Shown here: positions 22,863 to 33,365 of the stretch, in pieces | How the letters are laid out: the number at the start of each line of letters is the position of its first letter | Numbering within the stretch: the stretch's first letter is position 1 | From: Clarkia xantiana subsp. parviflora | Taxonomy: Eukaryota; Streptophyta; Magnoliopsida; Myrtales; Onagraceae | Length of the DNA stretch: 64,000 bases | Direction of reading: 5' to 3' | Assembly: GCA_036873135.1 (NCBI GenBank) | Contig: JAPTYO010000010.1 | Span: 25,847,772 to 25,911,771 of the forward strand | Program-made: the position numbers and the translations under genes | Notes under the pieces: model-generated | The model's database searches: none | The model's input: only the letters and a program-made list of their open reading frames with translations | What the model was told of the DNA's origin: nothing

Positions 22863-25800
22863 TTCTAGTGTAAGATTAAAAATATTTAAAACTTATATTC
22901 TCACGGAGAGAACCCTAATCTATGCTTCCTCCCAAATCCCTAAAGCCGCAGCTTACTCTCCCCTTCCTCACTCGGTCACACAGTCCACTTTTCATCTTGA
23001 TTCTTCCTCTCGAGACCCTAAATCCATGATTTCACCTTCGATTCGTCTTCTCCAGCGATTCCTACCCCACTCCTCTTCATATTCACGGCTCCGGGTAACG
23101 TTTCTTAAATGAATAAACATCTAGACATCGTTTATGTAGTCTTACCATGAATAATTAGATGGTGTTAGTTCTGGTGACTGAAATCTGCACGTCTCTGTAG
23201 GTGATTTGTGTCCATGGTGGTATGTCTCCTGATGTAAGGGCCATTGATCAGGTACATTTGTTTCCCAGCCTCATGCGCAGAACATGAATTTCTCGTTCCA
23301 AATTTCTGGAGTGATTGATTATCTGTCCCCTCCCCTCTTCGACTCTGTCTTACTCTCTCATCTCTCTAGCCCTAATTAGAGTCCTAGGGTTTGGATTGTT
23401 GAGGTGAGAAATTTAACAGATTGTTTATGATGTTTCTAATTAAGATGAGAAAGCTAATTGTTTTAGTTGTATCATATCATCTGTTTAGTACTGCTATCTT
23501 GGACTTAAATGTTGTTTCTGATTATTTGGTAGGAAGTATTTGAGTTGCTTTGCTTAATCTTAATGTTTTACTTATTTGGCATGTGTATTATAATTGACAC
23601 TGCATGTATCATACAAGGGGTAAAGAATTGCTGAAGGAACTTCGTGATCTGATACTGGGGTTCGGTTCAACACATTCCTTCCCAAGGGATATGAGATAAC
23701 TCTGTCACCTGAAAATGAGCAACGTTCTTCAAAGAAGCCTGTGGAGGTTGAGAAGCCCATAAGTTCTATAAGTAAGGTCAATGTATAGCCATATATAGTT
23801 TGAGTTAGTTGATTTTTTGCAATTAAGCCAATTACTATGCAGGTTTTTTTTATTGGTTAAAATAAGGTATTATACTTGCTGAACATATTATAATTGAGTT
23901 ACACACAAGGAATTATACTTGTTGATTATCAGTAACATGAGTCTGCAGAGATGATAAGCCAAGTCATACTTGCAAAACCTTCAATTCGTCTTCTCCAGCG
24001 ACACCTTCGAAGAACACGGATTCTGGGTTGAACCAAACTCGTGAGATCCATGGAAGACGAATCTGTTGGTGCGTCTGTGTCTGCTCTATTTTTTTCCTCC
24101 AGGTTTGACATATTAATTTGGATTTTTTTTTCCCGCATATAGCACAGAACATTGGTGAGGAAGGACGAACTACTCCTGGACCTGGTAATGTTATTAATGT
24201 ATATATGTCTTTACTCTAAAATTCAGCTACCAAGTTCTCTAACACCTTCTATTTTTTCTTAAAGGGTTAAAGTTAAGTAATTTTAAGGTGTTTAATAGAG
24301 TACAAAATTTATTGATCTCTCTTAGATTTTTTCTGAAATAAAATCAATTTAATCTTATTGTTTCAACAACTTTGCAGTTGCGTTATTTGCAGATGTGTTC
24401 CCAAAAAGATATTGGTGTATGAACTATGGAGCAAGCCAACTTTTGGAGGTGAACTTGAGGTAATAGATGTCTTGTTTTAACGCTAGTTCTGATTAGTAAT
24501 GTTCTAATGAAATGAACCATTCAAAATGAATTAAACTTTGTAACTTCTATTTGATGCCCCAATTACTTATCCAGTATTTGTACTGGTTGATAATAACTAT
24601 ATTCAAATAGTTTTGAAAATTAAACTCCGCATAAAAATAATGTACAAAAATTTGAGTTTACACAATTAAGTGTTTTGCTATGCTGTCACTTAGCAGGAAT
24701 GCTAGTTATTTAGTTTTGATTATGTATTAGAGTTACCACATGATTTTAGTTTCCATTCAGTTTTTCTGTTGCTAGAAATTATGGATGAGAATTGAATGAT
24801 ACAGTTGACTTCAACTGGAAAAAGCTTATGCGGAAGAAGGTTTGGATCATCTCTGTGTTTTATTAGATCATTTGTACCTTTATAAAAGGAGTCAAGTATC
24901 CTCAAGTGACCTCAACTTCTCCACCAAAAGCAGGTCCTATATTGATTTCCCCATTTTGTTCACCCACTACGTAATTTGTTTAGAAGCATGTTCGTTGTGT
25001 TTGTACCATCAGGTAAGTTTTTTTTGTTTCTTTTAATTGATGGTTGTCTTTGATGATCCATTTATCATTGACTACATATAGTTTTAAGTGCTCTATAAAT
25101 TGACGGTGAACTGATTTTTAAAATTATTTTAAGTTCCTGACTTCAATCTTGAAATTATGTATGTTTAGGTATTCTTGCCTAACCATTGGCGCCATTTCCA
25201 ATTTATAGGTACGTTCAATCTTGAAATTAGACCATGAAGGTGAACCTTGAGCAAGCTTTCGCGCACGCCAGAAAGTGGGTCATGGGGGTTCAAGTGCCTA
25301 TATGCCAGAATGGAAGCATCTTACTGGTTAGTTTGAAAAGACCTTAACTTTGAGTTTGGCTCATTCATTATATATTTTTTATTCTCTGTTTTGAAGATTA
25401 TCTTTTTTGGTTGTCGGTGCATGTCTCTTTAATGGTGCAAAAATTCGATACAGAATGTTGACTACAGTGTTTATAAGGTAATAATTTAATTGAAGAATGA
25501 ATATTATGGTGATTGAATCCCTTATTTTATGGCTTTTTCGATGAATGAGGTTTCAGTGGAAGTGATCATTCTTCATTTTGCATGATAATGTTTGCACCTC
25601 TCTTTGTGTATGCTCAATTTGTAGCAGATGGGGTTATATCTTCTCCTTGCAATGCCAAATGTTTGACCTTTTCGACTTTTTGTTATATTTTATTATTCTT
25701 TATACTGATTATGGCCTTTTGATATGCTCTCAGTGGCTTACTATGCATAAATGATATGTTTATGGGAAAGTTGGAACTCTTTTCTTCCCGGAAAAATCGA

Positions 25801-26310
25801 TAGAATTGTGTATATGAAATAAACTAAAATTCTGATTGTCAGATTCAAATTCTGAGGCCCTTGAGATACTTCTGCATTGACAACCTTGGTGAGATTTGGT
25901 TATTAACTGTAGAGCTTGAATCTTAATTAGTTAATCTTTATTTTAGGTCAAGCCTCACGTGCGAAATTATAGAAGATCCCCTTTAAGATCAAAGGGGCTG
26001 TCTGGGTGATCTCTTAAATTAAACTTAGATAACGGAATTTCTGATGACGACCAAGACCCGTCTCTACAAAATGATGTCTTTAGATCAAACCACAAATTCT
26101 AAGAAGAAAATAAAATAACTTTTTGGGTAAGTATTTTTCTCTGAACCAATCATTTTCTTTTTAGTTTTTTCATGTCACTCTTGATTTTCTTTTATCTTTT
26201 TTACCCTAGAAAAGCTACTAACAATGCTGTCACGGTAATTATGACTCCTAATTTTTTCTTCGGTAGCTTGGCAGGAGCTTTACTCTGAATGGTTATAGCA
26301 GGAATAGTCT
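22858..26310 (+). pseudogene. Mosaic of exon-like fragments inside the CACTA element
   Basis: Several stretches look like exons with plausible GT/AG borders but do not join into one known protein. One is an N-terminal piece with MISPSIRLLQRFLPHSSS (23025-23110). Another is a Lys/Glu-rich piece ending near 23778 (FLPKGYEITLSPENEQ). Others are a block at 24377-24459 (VPKKILVYELWSKPTFGG), a 24810-24840 piece and a 25218-25327 piece (GHGGSSAYMPEWKHLTG). The coding string ATTCGTCTTCTCCAGCGA occurs twice (about 23042 and 23985). I do not recognise the parent genes. The arrangement fits transduplicated host exons, with decay; a chimeric transcript is possible but not shown. Confidence 0.4.
23201..23251 (+). 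pseudogene. Captured exon of a PPP-family Ser/Thr phosphatase
   Basis: The 51-nt block reads VICVHGGMSPDVRAIDQ, the invariant HGG motif region of PP2A/PP4/PP6-type catalytic subunits (family: CVHGGLSPD.RTIDQ). It is bordered by CTGTAG and GTACATT, so the exon is captured with its splice sites. No neighbouring phosphatase exon (such as the GDxHG or GDxVDRG motifs) is recognisable, so this is an isolated fragment inside the CACTA element. The MSPDVRA substitutions suggest relaxed constraint. Confidence 0.65.
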
Positions 26311-26699
26311 TTTGCATTGGGTATTAGAGGTGAGATCTCATATTTATTTTCTTCGGTGTTGCTAAAACAACTGTTCGGAGGATATCCTTATGGTCTAAAC
26401 TTTCAAGTATTTGATATTGATATTCCTTGCTTCTGCTAGCAGTTGCCTACTTGCTAGCTGCCGCCTGCTGTTGCTGCTGTTTAGTTAGCATATACTATTA
26501 TTAGAGTTAGTTTAATATTGTGGTACATGTATTTTATATATGTTGCGGAATTGTTAGCTGATGAACATGAGAATGTTAATGATGGTTGATTGTATTATTG
26601 TGAAGTGTCTATTTGCTATTATAGATTACTACCATCCATAAAAATCTGTTGGAAAAATATTTAGAAAAAATAGCATTTTTCAGTGTTTCTTTGCTGAAG

Positions 26700-26998
26700 A
26701 CCCTTCGGTGACGTAATTAATTACATCACCAAAACCCGTACAGCGACATAATAGTTACGTCGCCAAAACCCGTACGGCGACGTAATAATTACGTCGCCAA
26801 AACCCGTACGGCGACGTAATTATTACGTTGCCAAAAACCCTTCGGCGACGTAATAATTATGAATTACGTCGCCAAAACCCCTTCGGCGACGTAATAATTA
26901 CGTCGGCAAAATCCCTTCGTCGACGTAATTAATTACGTCGCTGAAAACACTTCGGCGACGTAATTAATTACGTCGCTGAAAACACTTCGGCGACGTAA
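26700..26998. repeat. Palindromic CGGCGACGTAAT minisatellite
   Basis: About eight imperfect units of roughly 30-38 bp carry CGGCGACGTAAT-TA-ATTACGTCGCC palindromes joined by AAAACCCGTA or AAAACCCTTC. Every unit can form a short hairpin and contains ACGT cores. It sits 260 bp inside the right end of the CACTA element. Confidence 0.75.
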
Positions 26999-27261
26999 AG
27001 AAAATGATATATTCGGAACAATTTCCAACGGATAATATTTCGTTGGAAAATTGTCCAGCCAATTATAAGCTGTTTCCATCCGATTTTTCAATAGATATCT
27101 GTTGGAAATTTCCAACGGAATATCAGTCTGTTGGTAAAAATATTTACCAGCGTGACTTTCAGAGACGGTCAGTCCGTTGGAAATTCTGTTGGTGAAAGGC
27201 TTTACCAACGAGTTTTCCAACAGATCGTTCGTTGCTGATGCCCTGTTTTCTTGTAGTGTTC

Positions 27262-28190
27262 TACCGACTTATACACAACGCAGGGCTAGCTCTTCTGTCA
27301 TCGATGAAGAGAGCAGCTACATATTAGTCTTGGATTTGAATTGTGATTTGAATTTGAAGGTTAATTTAGAAATAGACTTGAAAAGTGATCATGAATATAG
27401 TGATAGGTTTGGTATTCACAGGGGGGACACCACATTTTGCCCCGCAAGATTTTCTTACCCATGATACGAGTATGAGTTCTAACAAATTGACTCGCAGGGC
27501 GGATGCGGAATTGGCGAAACCTACTCCTAATACCCATATACATATATCTATGTTATGTATGTTTATATAGTTATTAACTGTTAATGATATATATATAACT
27601 GTAACATGCAAGAGATATACATAGGTTGACCAAGAATGCATGAATATATATGTATGTTCGTTGCTACGAAACGGAGCTTGACCAAGAAAAATAGAGAGAA
27701 ATTTCGTTAATATGTGCCACACAATAGCTAGGTTGTTGAATACACGCACGGTACACTAGTATTCATATTTAATTTACACTTTAATTATGTGATTACAATA
27801 TTGGAATAATCATCTAATAAAGTAATAATAAAGTAAGGCATATACGTACATATTATTATATTTTTTGTCCCATGGCCTATTTTATGTGTTATACTTTAAA
27901 ATAATAATCATAGTATTGAATAATTAATTAAATTCGTAAAAGTAAAATGTTGGTAACAAATATGTACATATATATTATACTATTATTATAATATTATCTT
28001 ATCCTCCAACTTGCATTGGAGCTCAGTGGATCATTCCAAAAGAATGATAAGAGTGTCAACTTATAGGGCTGCATCTACTTCATAGCTAGCTACTAGTGTT
28101 ATTTCCATGCGTCGCGTTAGGTGATATTTTTTCAGTAGTAAATAACTATTAATATTTATTCTTTATAGATAGATATGAAATTGAATGTGA
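27262..28190. other. Flank of the CACTA element, then AT-rich DNA
   Basis: About 27262-27465 keeps an open frame (PTYTQRRASSSVIDEESSYI onward) that continues the GC-rich sequence left of the CACTA insertion. I could not build a protein across the joined site. The remainder to 28190 is AT-rich with no gene recognised. Confidence 0.35.
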
Positions 28191-28194
28191 CCGA

Positions 28195-28700
28195 CGACAG
28201 TATGAAGTTTACCCTATGTTAAAATTAGGTGTCTGAAGTTTAAAATGTTAAAATTGACTGTCTCAAGTTTCATTTTTGTTGAAATTTGGTGTCTCGGTGT
28301 GATTACTTTAGAGAAGTCAATTCCGACGAGACCGTCTGTCAAATTCGAGTTCTCATACACACTCCATTCTCGTCATCTTGCCGGGATCGTCACCTAAAAA
28401 GTTGGTCACATCCGGGCAAGTAAATCTCGTTCTATTGTCCTTGGAAAATGACTCTACACCACTCTTCTAGAAACTTTTTTTTTAATGTTCAATTTTTAGG
28501 TGAAATTTGACGATTTAGTGAAAAGTAAAGAGTGATGGATTATGAGTGGGTTGGTGGGTTGATGAAAATGATGGAATGAAGATGAAAAGACGCACAAAGA
28601 CACCAAATTTCAACAAAAATGAAACTTGGGACAGTCCATTTTAACATTTCAAACTTCAGACACCTAATTTTAACATAGGGTAACCTTGGACAGTTTTTTA
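28195..28700. mobile_element. Foldback MITE (TTAGGTGTCTGAAG family)
   Basis: Long inverted arms: CCCTATGTTAAAATTAGGTG TCTGAAGTTT... at about 28212 pairs with the reverse complement ending near 28682. Arm length is about 100 bp, extending through TGTCTCAAGTTTCATTTTTG. The loop (28330-28590) is unrelated DNA. Phrases such as AAATTTGGTGTCTC link it to the elements at 58551-58880 and 60687-61056. The TSD is unclear. Confidence 0.6.
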
Positions 28701-29094
28701 GTTATTAACCCTAAACAAAATTCATTCAAATAGATAAAGTGGATATAACAAGATGCCCGATCAATGTGAATGTATAAGTGATATTGGTTCGTAGTAGTTG
28801 TTTTTTAAAAAATGCATACAAATAATTATGATATATATTTTTAAATTATTTTTTTATAGAAATAAAACTCCAAACATTATATTTTTATTTTAAGAAAAAT
28901 ATATTTTTCAATTTTTAAAAATATTTATTCATATAATTATTTCAAATCTTTTTATAATTTTTAAATAAATTATTTATGTATTTTTTTATTTAAAAATTAT
29001 AAACAATATAACTTAAGAGTAAAATTGGAATAATAATAAAATGTTGTCAGCAGAAAGTAATTATTGGTTTATAAAAAGAACTATACTAGTTTAA

Positions 29095-29440
29095 GCTCGA
29101 GTGGTTTTAAGGCATAATGATTTAGAGTATATCGATTTAAGGTATAATGATTTAAGGTATAGTGCTTTAAGGTATTGTGGTTTATGGTATAGTGATTTAT
29201 GGTTTAGGGTATAGTGATTAATAGTATAATGGTTCATGGTATAGTGATTTGAGGTATATAGTGGTGTAAGATATAGTGATTTAAAATAGATTTGATGTAT
29301 AGTGATTTAAGGTACAATGATTTAGGGTATGTTGTTTTATGGTATAGTGATTTATGGTTTCGATTATAATGATTTAGGATTTAGTGGTTTAAGGTATAAT
29401 GGTTTATGGTTTATGGTATACTGATTGGGAAGTCTATTCG
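29095..29440. repeat. GGTATAGTGATTTAA minisatellite flanked by direct repeats
   Basis: About twenty imperfect copies of a 14-16 bp unit (GGTATAGTGATTTAA and variants). An AT-rich segment at about 28800-29005 recurs at about 29590-29803; both contain AATTATGATATATAT, AGAAATAAAAC.CCA and GACAATATAAC-like ends. The array therefore lies between two direct repeats of about 210 bp. Confidence 0.6.
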
Positions 29441-29804
29441 TAGACCATTACTTGATTTCTATAGACCATAAATTGTAAAATTTACCGAATGACCATTTAT
29501 GTTTTATTTTTATATTTATTTTTCAAAAAAAATAACAACAAAAAAGATTTTAAAAAAAAAAAAAAAAATTAAATATAAAACAATAAATCATAGAAACAAT
29601 TATGATATATATATTTTTTTTTTTAAAAAAAATTATAGAAATAAAACCCCACACTTTATGTTTCTCTTTTAAGAAAAATATATTTATCAATATTAATTTT
29701 CATTTTTTTAATATATATGCATATAATTATTGCAAATCTTTTTATATTTTTTTTAATAATTTAGTGCATATTTTATATTTTTTTTAAATGATAGACAATA
29801 TAAC

Positions 29805-30160
29805 TGTTGGGACCTGTCGATCGGGGTGTCGGGTCCTGGTAAGGTTTCTTAGGATGTATGTCGGGCTGTCAGGTTGTCGAGTGTGTTGCGTATGCGCGTT
29901 CTTCCTGATACCTGCACAAATGACGGTATCGACACCACGAGAGGAGGGGGTGGTGTGCGATGAGCCCTCTTCGATGCTAAAATGAGAAATCTTGAGAGAG
30001 AAAGCTAGAGAGAAGTGAGAGATCCCAAGCCAACTTAAGTTATGAAATGGGTGAACAAGATTCATATATATAGGGAACCTTGGACTTCACCCGGTTTTAA
30101 GAGGTTCGACCCCAGTTTAGTAGGAAAACGTGAACCGGGCGTAGATTTGAGTTAAATTGG
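29805..30160 (-). mobile_element. Gypsy-type LTR fragment, minus orientation
   Basis: It begins TGTTGGGACCTGTCG. The content parallels the minus-strand LTR at 48506-49640: CTGCACAAATGACGGTATCGA, CACCACGAGAGGAGGGGGTG, AGAGAGAAGTGAGAG and TATATATAGGGAACC occur in the same order as their counterparts there. The far end is lost where a Mutator-like arm begins. It is a truncated LTR of a related family. Confidence 0.55.
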
Positions 30161-30169
30161 CCAAGGGAA

Positions 30170-30445
30170 TACTCGCACGATTGGGGAATTTTCGTCTTTT
30201 CTTTTCAAGCATTTGAGGGGGGCATTTTCGTCTTTTCATTTCAAGCATGTGAGGGGCACACTTTGATAGAAGGGCATTTTTAGGATTTAATTTTATTCCC
30301 GATCACATGTCAAGCATGTGACCAACTTCCGTCAGTTTTAACGGAAAAAATTAACGGAGACCTCTTATATCAACAAAGTTGAAACTTCAGACCTTCCATA
30401 TTAACTTTTGAAACTTCAGACCTCTCCGGTTAACATGGGTCAAAA
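30170..30445. mobile_element. One arm of the 6015-6882 Mutator-like foldback family
   Basis: TCAAGCATGTGAGGGGCACA, AGGGCATTTT, TCACATGTCAAGCATGTGACC and CCGTCAGTTTTAACGGAAAA match the reverse complement of the left arm at 6100-6245. The second arm and GC-rich centre are missing, so this is a truncated copy. Confidence 0.6.
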
Positions 30446-30689
30446 TATTAAAGTTTGACTTATCGAAATCAGTTTCTTAATTAGATAGTTGATAGAAAAA
30501 CCGTAAAATCGTAGATTTATACGACTTCACTGTCAAAATCGAGTCAACTTGTATCGTATGTGAACTCAAAAGTTTATTGAGTCGGATAGAAAAGCAAGCA
30601 TAAGACGTAGAATCGTTAAAAACATCGTTTTTATTTGTTTTTGCGTTTTCAGTTCTGTTCAGTCGGTTGAAAACTAATGACACGTTTTC

Positions 30690-31065
30690 TTCATATTTAG
30701 GGACTAAATTAGTAAATAAAAAGAAGTTAAGGTAATAAATTTGAGGAATAAACCGAACAAAATAAAATTAGGGGTTAATCATGTGCAAGTCACGTGACTA
30801 TTTAACAATCAACATTGACGGTCAACTAACAGATGCATAGTAGTAGCGGGTATTATTCTAGGCTTGGAGCAAGCACACTATAGGTGCTGCCCTACTGATG
30901 GGGGCCCACCTAGGACCACTCAGTGGGAAAAAAAAAAAAAAAACTAACAGATGCACCAAAAATTGTAAATGTATTCCACCAAAAGTATTAAAAAAAATAT
31001 TGCATTAAAAGACAAAAGTGGTCAAACATGTTGTATCAAAAGACCTGTTAATCTTAAAAGAAAAG
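30690..31065. mobile_element. Foldback repeat family, copy 3 (one arm)
   Basis: GGGACTAAATTAGTAAAT, ATGTGCAAGTCACGTGACTATTTAA, GGTCAACTAACAGATGCA and ACCAAAAGTATT follow the right arm of copy 4 (about 38930-39130). The palindromic core is absent. The copy is interrupted by a 104-bp poly-A retroposon at 30838-30941. Confidence 0.65.
30838..30941 (+). mobile_element. Short poly-A retroposon (SINE-like), 14-bp TSD
   Basis: A 104-bp insert ends in a pure A run of about 15 and is flanked by perfect 14-bp repeats AACTAACAGATGCA (30824-30837 and 30942-30955). It reads TAGTAGTAGCGGGTATTATT onward, with GCACACTATAGGTGC able to form a hairpin and GGGGGCCCACC near the tail. Copy 4 of the host repeat keeps the unoccupied equivalent (CAACTAACGGATGCACC, about 39058). 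Poly-A plus a long TSD indicates LINE-driven retroposition. No B box is evident, so the source RNA is unidentified. Confidence 0.8.
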
Positions 31066-31226
31066 TATATAGAATTTTTTTTTTGGGGTCAATAAAAGCA
31101 TATTAAATTACATTGTGTTATATATAGGCATGATTCTGAAATGTATGACATATTTGGACTTATTTTATCTTCTTTAATTTATTTATTTTACTAATTTTCT
31201 AGTTATTCGTATACTTTTATCATATA

Positions 31227-31275
31227 CTAGTGAAATTGGCACGTGCGCTGCACGTGCGTTCCTCTCCATCTGTAA
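31227..31275 (-). mobile_element. Helitron 3' terminus (minus strand)
   Basis: On the minus strand GCACGTGCAGCGCACGTGC forms a hairpin, followed by CAATTTCA and CTAG, with T next. That is the Helitron 3' signature. The body would extend to higher coordinates; the TC 5' end was not located. The GC-richer block at 32430-32710 may be carried sequence. Confidence 0.55.
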
Positions 31276-33300
31276 AAGATAATTAATTTTAGTATGGTAA
31301 ATAAATAATAACACATTTAAGTAGACGTTGTCAGGAACGTAGATGTTAACTAAAGCGCATTCATATTCATTAAACATGACTTTCTTTAGCATATACATAT
31401 GCAAGTGGTTGTAGTTGCAAGTATACGAGATGTACATCATCATGAGGTAGATGCCACAATATCCATGAGCACGCTTTTAATACATGATACATGGACTGAA
31501 ATATAAATAGTATGTAAGAGTAGACTAAAGAAGAAGAATATGAAGTAAACACTATACATAACTAAAGAAGCATACTTCTTAAATTAGTTTGTAGACATAT
31601 CCACCCATCAACACGACCCAAGTGTCTTCCAAATCTATCGAATACAAACCTTAGTGAACATGTTAAGTTTGAAATTCATTTAGACAACATTTATCAAGTA
31701 GGATGAACATATCAACCTGATCATATGGCAACATAATTATATAAGAAATGAGTACTTCGATTCATTTGCAATTAGGAATTCATGAAAAATGCAATAGAAT
31801 GATAAAAAAAAAAAAAGACTTTTGAGTTATAACAAAAGTGTGCTTTTATCGTCTCAACCAGCAATGCAAACCATTAAAACTGTAGATTTTCTTTTAAAAA
31901 AAAATGTCATCTTCTCACCACTTCACCAGCAATGCTTACTGGACAAACAAATTCTTGAAGTTTGAGCATGATTTTTCTAAAGATAACAAATTCTTTTAAA
32001 CAACCATAACAGTGATTTTCCAAAGATATTCCTTCAGATCCACCAGGAACAACATCTATGCTTGTGCTGTTTTGCAATTAATATCAATCAGTCTATTAAG
32101 AAGAACAAAGACAGTTCGCATCTACTAAAAAAAATTAAAGGAAAAATCGCTTATGACTTCACTAACTTGCACCAAAAATGGATCCTTAAACCCACCCACA
32201 TCATATAATCAAACTTTAGAATTACATTAATCAATGACTCAACCGTGATTAAAATTATTCTTAAATTCAATGATTAATTCCAATCTGATTTAAGTGGAAA
32301 ATATTAAAAAAAACAATATTTTGATCAAAGGTAAAGAAGAAACCCAAGTATCCGAGTAGTGGTCTGGCATCCGGTTATTGACTGAATCAGATAAAATCTC
32401 CATCGACTGCAAGAAGATTCAAATAGCGTAGACAGAAGATGTTAGAATAGAAGTCGTCGGAGTGGGGCGATCCACACGTTTGGGGGACTTGGATTTGGCG
32501 TAACAACAACGATTAGGGGTGTGGACAAGTGGGGCGTCGTCGATTTAGTGATGGAGGGCGGAGTAGAAGCTCTGTCGGAGCGTCGATATGGATTGGTGGT
32601 CAGAACCAGTGTTGCGGCATCGATTGGATGCGTCACGAGTTCCAATGGGGTCAGCAATAGTGGTGCGGCGTCGATTTGGCGATGGATTTAGGATGAGCAT
32701 ATATCGCATGATATATAGAAATTTGATGATTTCTATCTTGATCTTAAGGGCGAACACAATCTATACATTTTATTTGTTAAACTGTAAACTAATAATTGAA
32801 AAGGTTCATGTTTTCAACAACCTCAAACTCATATAATCTTCTTCCTTTTTCCCAAAAGAGTTGCCACTCATTCGGCTTGGTTATATGATACAAGTTGGGG
32901 TAGTGATTTGGGACACGAAACAAAACATGCATAAAAAAACCGTATTCGTGCTACCATATAGCAAAACGATAACATGATAGTACGAACACGATTAACACGA
33001 TATAACTTCCGCGTCGTGTTCGTATTTGAGTATCATAACACGATAAAATTATGCTACTAAGACTAATTCTTAATTATTTTTTAAATAGATCTTATTTATT
33101 TTGATAAGCTTACCGTATTCAGTAAATTTAGTGCACCTAGTGTAGGAGTTGGATAAAAACACATTGAGAAGGCTGGTGTGGAGATTGGCCTCAAAGTAAT
33201 AACCAAAAAGAATGATATATCTATCAATAATAATGATGAACAAAAAAAAATCAATAAAGTTTTAGTATCAGATAGATAGATGATAACAAAATTAAGAAGC
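31276..33300. other. No gene recognised; possible Helitron body and UGD downstream flank
   Basis: AT-rich sequence with a GC-richer island at 32430-32710 (repeated GCGTCGAT, GTGCGGC and CGTCGATTTGG.GATGGA phrases). ORFs of up to 86 codons show no domain. About 32910-33050 contains CACGA-type repeats (CGAACACGATTAACACGA) known from dispersed plant repeats. Confidence 0.4.
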
Positions 33301-33365
33301 ATAAATGGCGGTGTAAAACAGGTAGGGAAAAAGTGAGTTAAGAGTGCACAATAATAACTTGTGCC

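Larger units (their letters stand above)
21810..27258. mobile_element. Large CACTA (En/Spm) transposon carrying host gene fragments
   Basis: The 28-bp termini match at 27 of 28 positions. The left starts CACTACAAGAAAACAGAGCA; the right is its inverted copy, ending TTTTCTTGTAGTG. They are flanked by a TTC duplication (21807-21809 and 27259-27261). Subterminal repeats of TTTCCAACAGA/TCTGTTGGAAA occur at both ends (21835-22030 and 27015-27235), as expected for binding sites of a CACTA transposase. The 5.4-kb interior shows no transposase. It contains a Helitron end, exon-like host sequence (23201-26310, including a phosphatase exon) and a palindromic minisatellite (26700-26998). It looks like a non-autonomous, gene-capturing CACTA. 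It interrupts a GC-rich, possibly coding stretch (21722-21806 resuming at 27262). Confidence 0.88.
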
